DNA of 60,000 nucleotides from Glandiceps talaboti (Eukaryota > Hemichordata > Enteropneusta > Spengelidae), in NCBI RefSeq assembly GCF_964340395.1, contig NC_135562.1, forward strand, positions 275,001-335,000. Reading direction: 5' to 3'. Below are positions 55,076-60,000 of this stretch, piece after piece (within the stretch, counting starts at the first letter, position 1; each line of letters opens with the position of its first letter). The notes beneath the pieces were generated by a model that saw only the letters and a program-made list of their open reading frames with translations, did no database searches and was not told the origin of the DNA. The position numbers were made by a program, and so were the translations under genes.

Positions 55076-55570
55076 TTCCAAATTTTGACATCAAGCATGG
55101 AAAGAATAAAATTTCATAAAAAGAATCTTTGTTTTCAGCATTTCTGAATAGGTGCTATATGTTGTAACACAAATGTCTAAAACATGATGATTGTTTCCAT
55201 GGAAACGTACAGTAGGCTTAATAGAAAATCTATAAAAATGTTTAAAACAGTGTAAATTAACGTGTATCATTGTTTTATTGCTTTATAAGCACATAAGATT
55301 AAAGTCATTGGCAACCTTGTAATAGTTTCATATCACCCGTTCTACATAACTCCATAATATTATCAAAAGATATTTAATCTTGAATAAGGTGAGTTTTCAT
55401 AGTGAACCGGTGCTAAAATTTAATATAACATTGGCCTGTATCCTGATTAAATATTATCCGATCACAATATACCATATTATCAGACTAGTATAATATAACA
55501 AATTTGTAGTCGCTTATTCGTTTGATATTTTATCAAAATCACTTCTGGCCATGGAACCGTGACGTGTTCA

Positions 55571-55686
55571 GAATAGAATAGAATAGAATAGAATAGAATA
55601 GAATAGAATAGAATAGAATAGCATAGAATAGAATAGAATAGAATAGAATAGAATAGAATAGAATAGAATAGAATAGAATAGAATAC
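55571..55686. repeat. (GAATA)n microsatellite
   Basis: About 23 GAATA units with one GCATA. Confidence 0.96.
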
Positions 55687-56329
55687 CTAGTTATACGTTA
55701 AGCAGACGTAGTTTGTAATAACAAGGTGAGCATCAGTGCAATAATGCACTCCTCAAATACCCCAAATACCAAAACTACTTCACTATGCTCGGTTATCTTC
55801 AATATTTGTACCAAAATATATGTAATCGTTAAGCTTGCATGCTTAAAGGGGGACATCAGTCCACAAAATAGAGACATTTTCATAAAATATGGGTTCTTAA
55901 GACTCATTTCGTGATGTTACATCACCTACAAGTACTCGCGATTTCAGAGGAATATCAAAGTTGATATTCTGCCTTTATTAAACTAGGTCAAACTAGATAC
56001 CTTGGCAAGGGCTGTTGCATCATGGGAGTCAGTAGAAATAATGTATTCAAGTTACCCAAACAAAGTACAGCTCATGAATATTCAGTGGTCTAAGGTTTAG
56101 CATAGAACTCTGCATAGAACCACAGGGACTGTGATAGAACATAACAATAAGTTGACAGCATCTCGGGAAGGAAGTTTACCAGGAGTCAGAATAAAGAATC
56201 ACTGAGTGAAGAAAATGAATAAGCTGTTACAGACAAAGTAAGCAGAAAGAATTTGTGTTATTGACTTAGAAGGTGTGAAAAGTAGTTGAAAGGGAGAGCT
56301 AAGTTTCGTCATTGGCCGGTAACTCTTTC

Positions 56330-56470
56330 ACAGAAGTAGGCCGAGTTACGTTGTGCGATACCGCCCTCATCGGTCTTCTCTCACAGAAGTAGGCCAAGTT
56401 ACGTCATGTCAAGCTGGTCTCATCAGTCTTCTCTTACATAGTAGGCCGAAGAGTTACGTTGTGTCATGCC
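56330..56470. repeat. Triplicated about 60-bp motif
   Basis: GAAGTAGGCCGAGTTACGTT, CCTCATCGGTCTTCTCT and variants occur three times with indels. Confidence 0.75.
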
Positions 56471-56517
56471 GACCTCAATGCATGCGTACCCCGGGGTCGT
56501 ACGCGTCTGTGTATGTA

Positions 56518-56540
56518 TATGTGTGCGTGTGTGTGTGTGT

Positions 56541-56600
<60 letters not shown>

Positions 56601-56612
56601 GCGCGTGTGCGT
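56518..56612. repeat. (GT)n microsatellite
   Basis: GTGT with single ATGT and GCGT interruptions at both ends. Confidence 0.94.
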
Positions 56613-57752
56613 GTATTGGCATTAGATTATGTACATTTGAATGTATATGTAATTTTGATATATACTCTACTGTGAGGTCGGGAGAGTAATAATTTTAATA
56701 ATGCCAATAACTATCTATATATCAGTCCAAATTCTTAAAGTTAAAAAGATAGAGAATTCCCAAAAGTCAGGTTGAGTTTTATACTTATTCAGCATTTATC
56801 AGTTTATGAGTCTCTTCCTTGTAATATAAAGTTTAGCAGTCAAGAGGCTTAAGCTTACATTGCATCCTTAAGGGGATGAAATGTGTAATGAGATCTGGTG
56901 GTTTTTTGACTGCATCTGTACACAACTTTTGATACATTATTCTGGCATGTCGTACATGATGACGTTTCTTGTTTTTTCTTTTCTATTTTATTTGTTAAAT
57001 ATAGATTTGACATGACAAATACTGATGTCACTGGATATTAAATTGAAAACTGATTTACTGTAAACTTTGATTGCATCAGGGGATTGATTATGGGATTTGA
57101 CATAACTCTTCCGAAAAACGTCAAGTATTTGGTAAATCTTTCATTTGTCATAAGGAAGACTGGCGATATTACAGAATGTAAATATTCTAGCTTTTAGTAT
57201 CTGATGCTACAACACAGGCTACAGTTTTAATCACATGTCCATCAAGTAGATGAAATATAGGAATAATGAACATATTGCTATGACAAAGGTCAAAATAGAA
57301 AGCTGAAGGGGAAAAAAGAATTCCATTTACTCAATTATTCATGTTTCAATAGTTTTTATTACCTAGTTCCCAAGACTAATACATACATCTAGAATTCGTG
57401 TGCATGTTATCTTATATGTTGCATTTGTGGCACAGATTCAGAATAGAAACACCAAATGCCATATGAGCAGGAGAAACACATCTGTGAAACAGCGCCATCT
57501 CAGACACGTACTATGTTCATATAATTTCTGTATAGGTAATAAAGTAGAGGATAGCTTTGCCATGAATAATTCTATTTCAATTGAATTACAACCAATTAAG
57601 AAAACTAAAACTAGTAATCTCTGATAGTAAATGATAATAACTGAAAAAATGAACATGTATTCGAGCAAACGATATCTACTTTAATACGTTATTCACTTTA
57701 GAGGTTAAAATGACAAAAACTGTCTTCTATGAAGAAAGAATAAATTCAAAAC

Positions 57753-59896
<2,144 letters not shown>

Positions 59897-60000
59897 CTGG
59901 AAGTAAAATTGATATTGTTGCAATTAACGTTGAAGATCGACTGAACGATAAAATAATGTTTAGTTGTTTTGAACTGAGCGATAAACAGTGTTTATTTGTT

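Larger units (their letters stand above)
54260..57752. other. Spacer between NXPE gene and EgtD-like gene
   Basis: 3.5 kb, both genes reading leftward, so it contains the NXPE promoter and the 3' flank of the EgtD-like gene. A TATATATGC-like stretch lies at 54451-54460. The spacer also holds the direct repeats at 54905-55075, (GAATA)n at 55571-55686, the triplicated motif at 56330-56470 and (GT)n at 56518-56605. I see no exon. Confidence 0.5.

Overview
The window is nuclear DNA of an animal. Genes are split into many short exons with GT-AG junctions, introns are long, and the intervening DNA is AT-rich and packed with microsatellites, minisatellites and small transposons. There are no bacterial-style operons or ribosome-binding sites. 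The gene content (a GABA-B-like receptor, an NXPE-family protein, an EgtD-like methyltransferase) and the repeat style suggest a marine invertebrate; the sequence does not let me name the phylum.

Layout. (1) 245-2081, + strand: the last two exons of an unrecognised gene that begins left of the window. (2) 5546-33872, - strand: a complete 18-exon family C GPCR gene resembling GABA-B receptors (956 codons, every exon phase compatible). Exons 1-10 encode the signal peptide, a Ser/Thr-rich linker and the Venus-flytrap domain. Exons 11-16 encode seven membrane helices. Exons 17-18 encode a coiled-coil and an unusual cytoplasmic tail. (3) 34.0-50.7 kb: no gene recognised; at least seven large minisatellites and several microsatellites. 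(4) 50713-54259, - strand: a complete 4-exon NXPE-family gene (569 aa) with an N-terminal membrane anchor, a filamin/neurexophilin-like region and a C-terminal PC-esterase domain with an intact GDS motif. (5) 57753 to beyond the right edge, - strand: the last three visible exons of an EgtD-like SAM-dependent methyltransferase (histidine N-alpha-methyltransferase family, Methyltransf_33).

Mobile and repeat DNA dominates. Intron 1 of the receptor holds a 2.2 kb inverted-terminal-repeat transposon (31148-33362, TAA target duplication) carrying a 182-codon ORF and a nested foldback element with its own 9-bp target duplication. A second 9-bp-duplication foldback (9993-10225), a near-perfect TTAA-flanked palindrome (30971-31114), a tandem tRNA-derived SINE (9001-9143) and a degenerate microsatellite-headed repeat family are also present. 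Very large minisatellites (66, 75, 33, 36 and 56 bp units) fill receptor introns, and several begin immediately beside splice sites. The 36-bp array of about 54 copies carries a perfect GTAAGT in most units on the transcribed strand.

The three recognised minus-strand genes have no obvious pathway link. All exon coordinates come from hand translation of splice-consistent frames; homology is from memory of the families, not from a database search.
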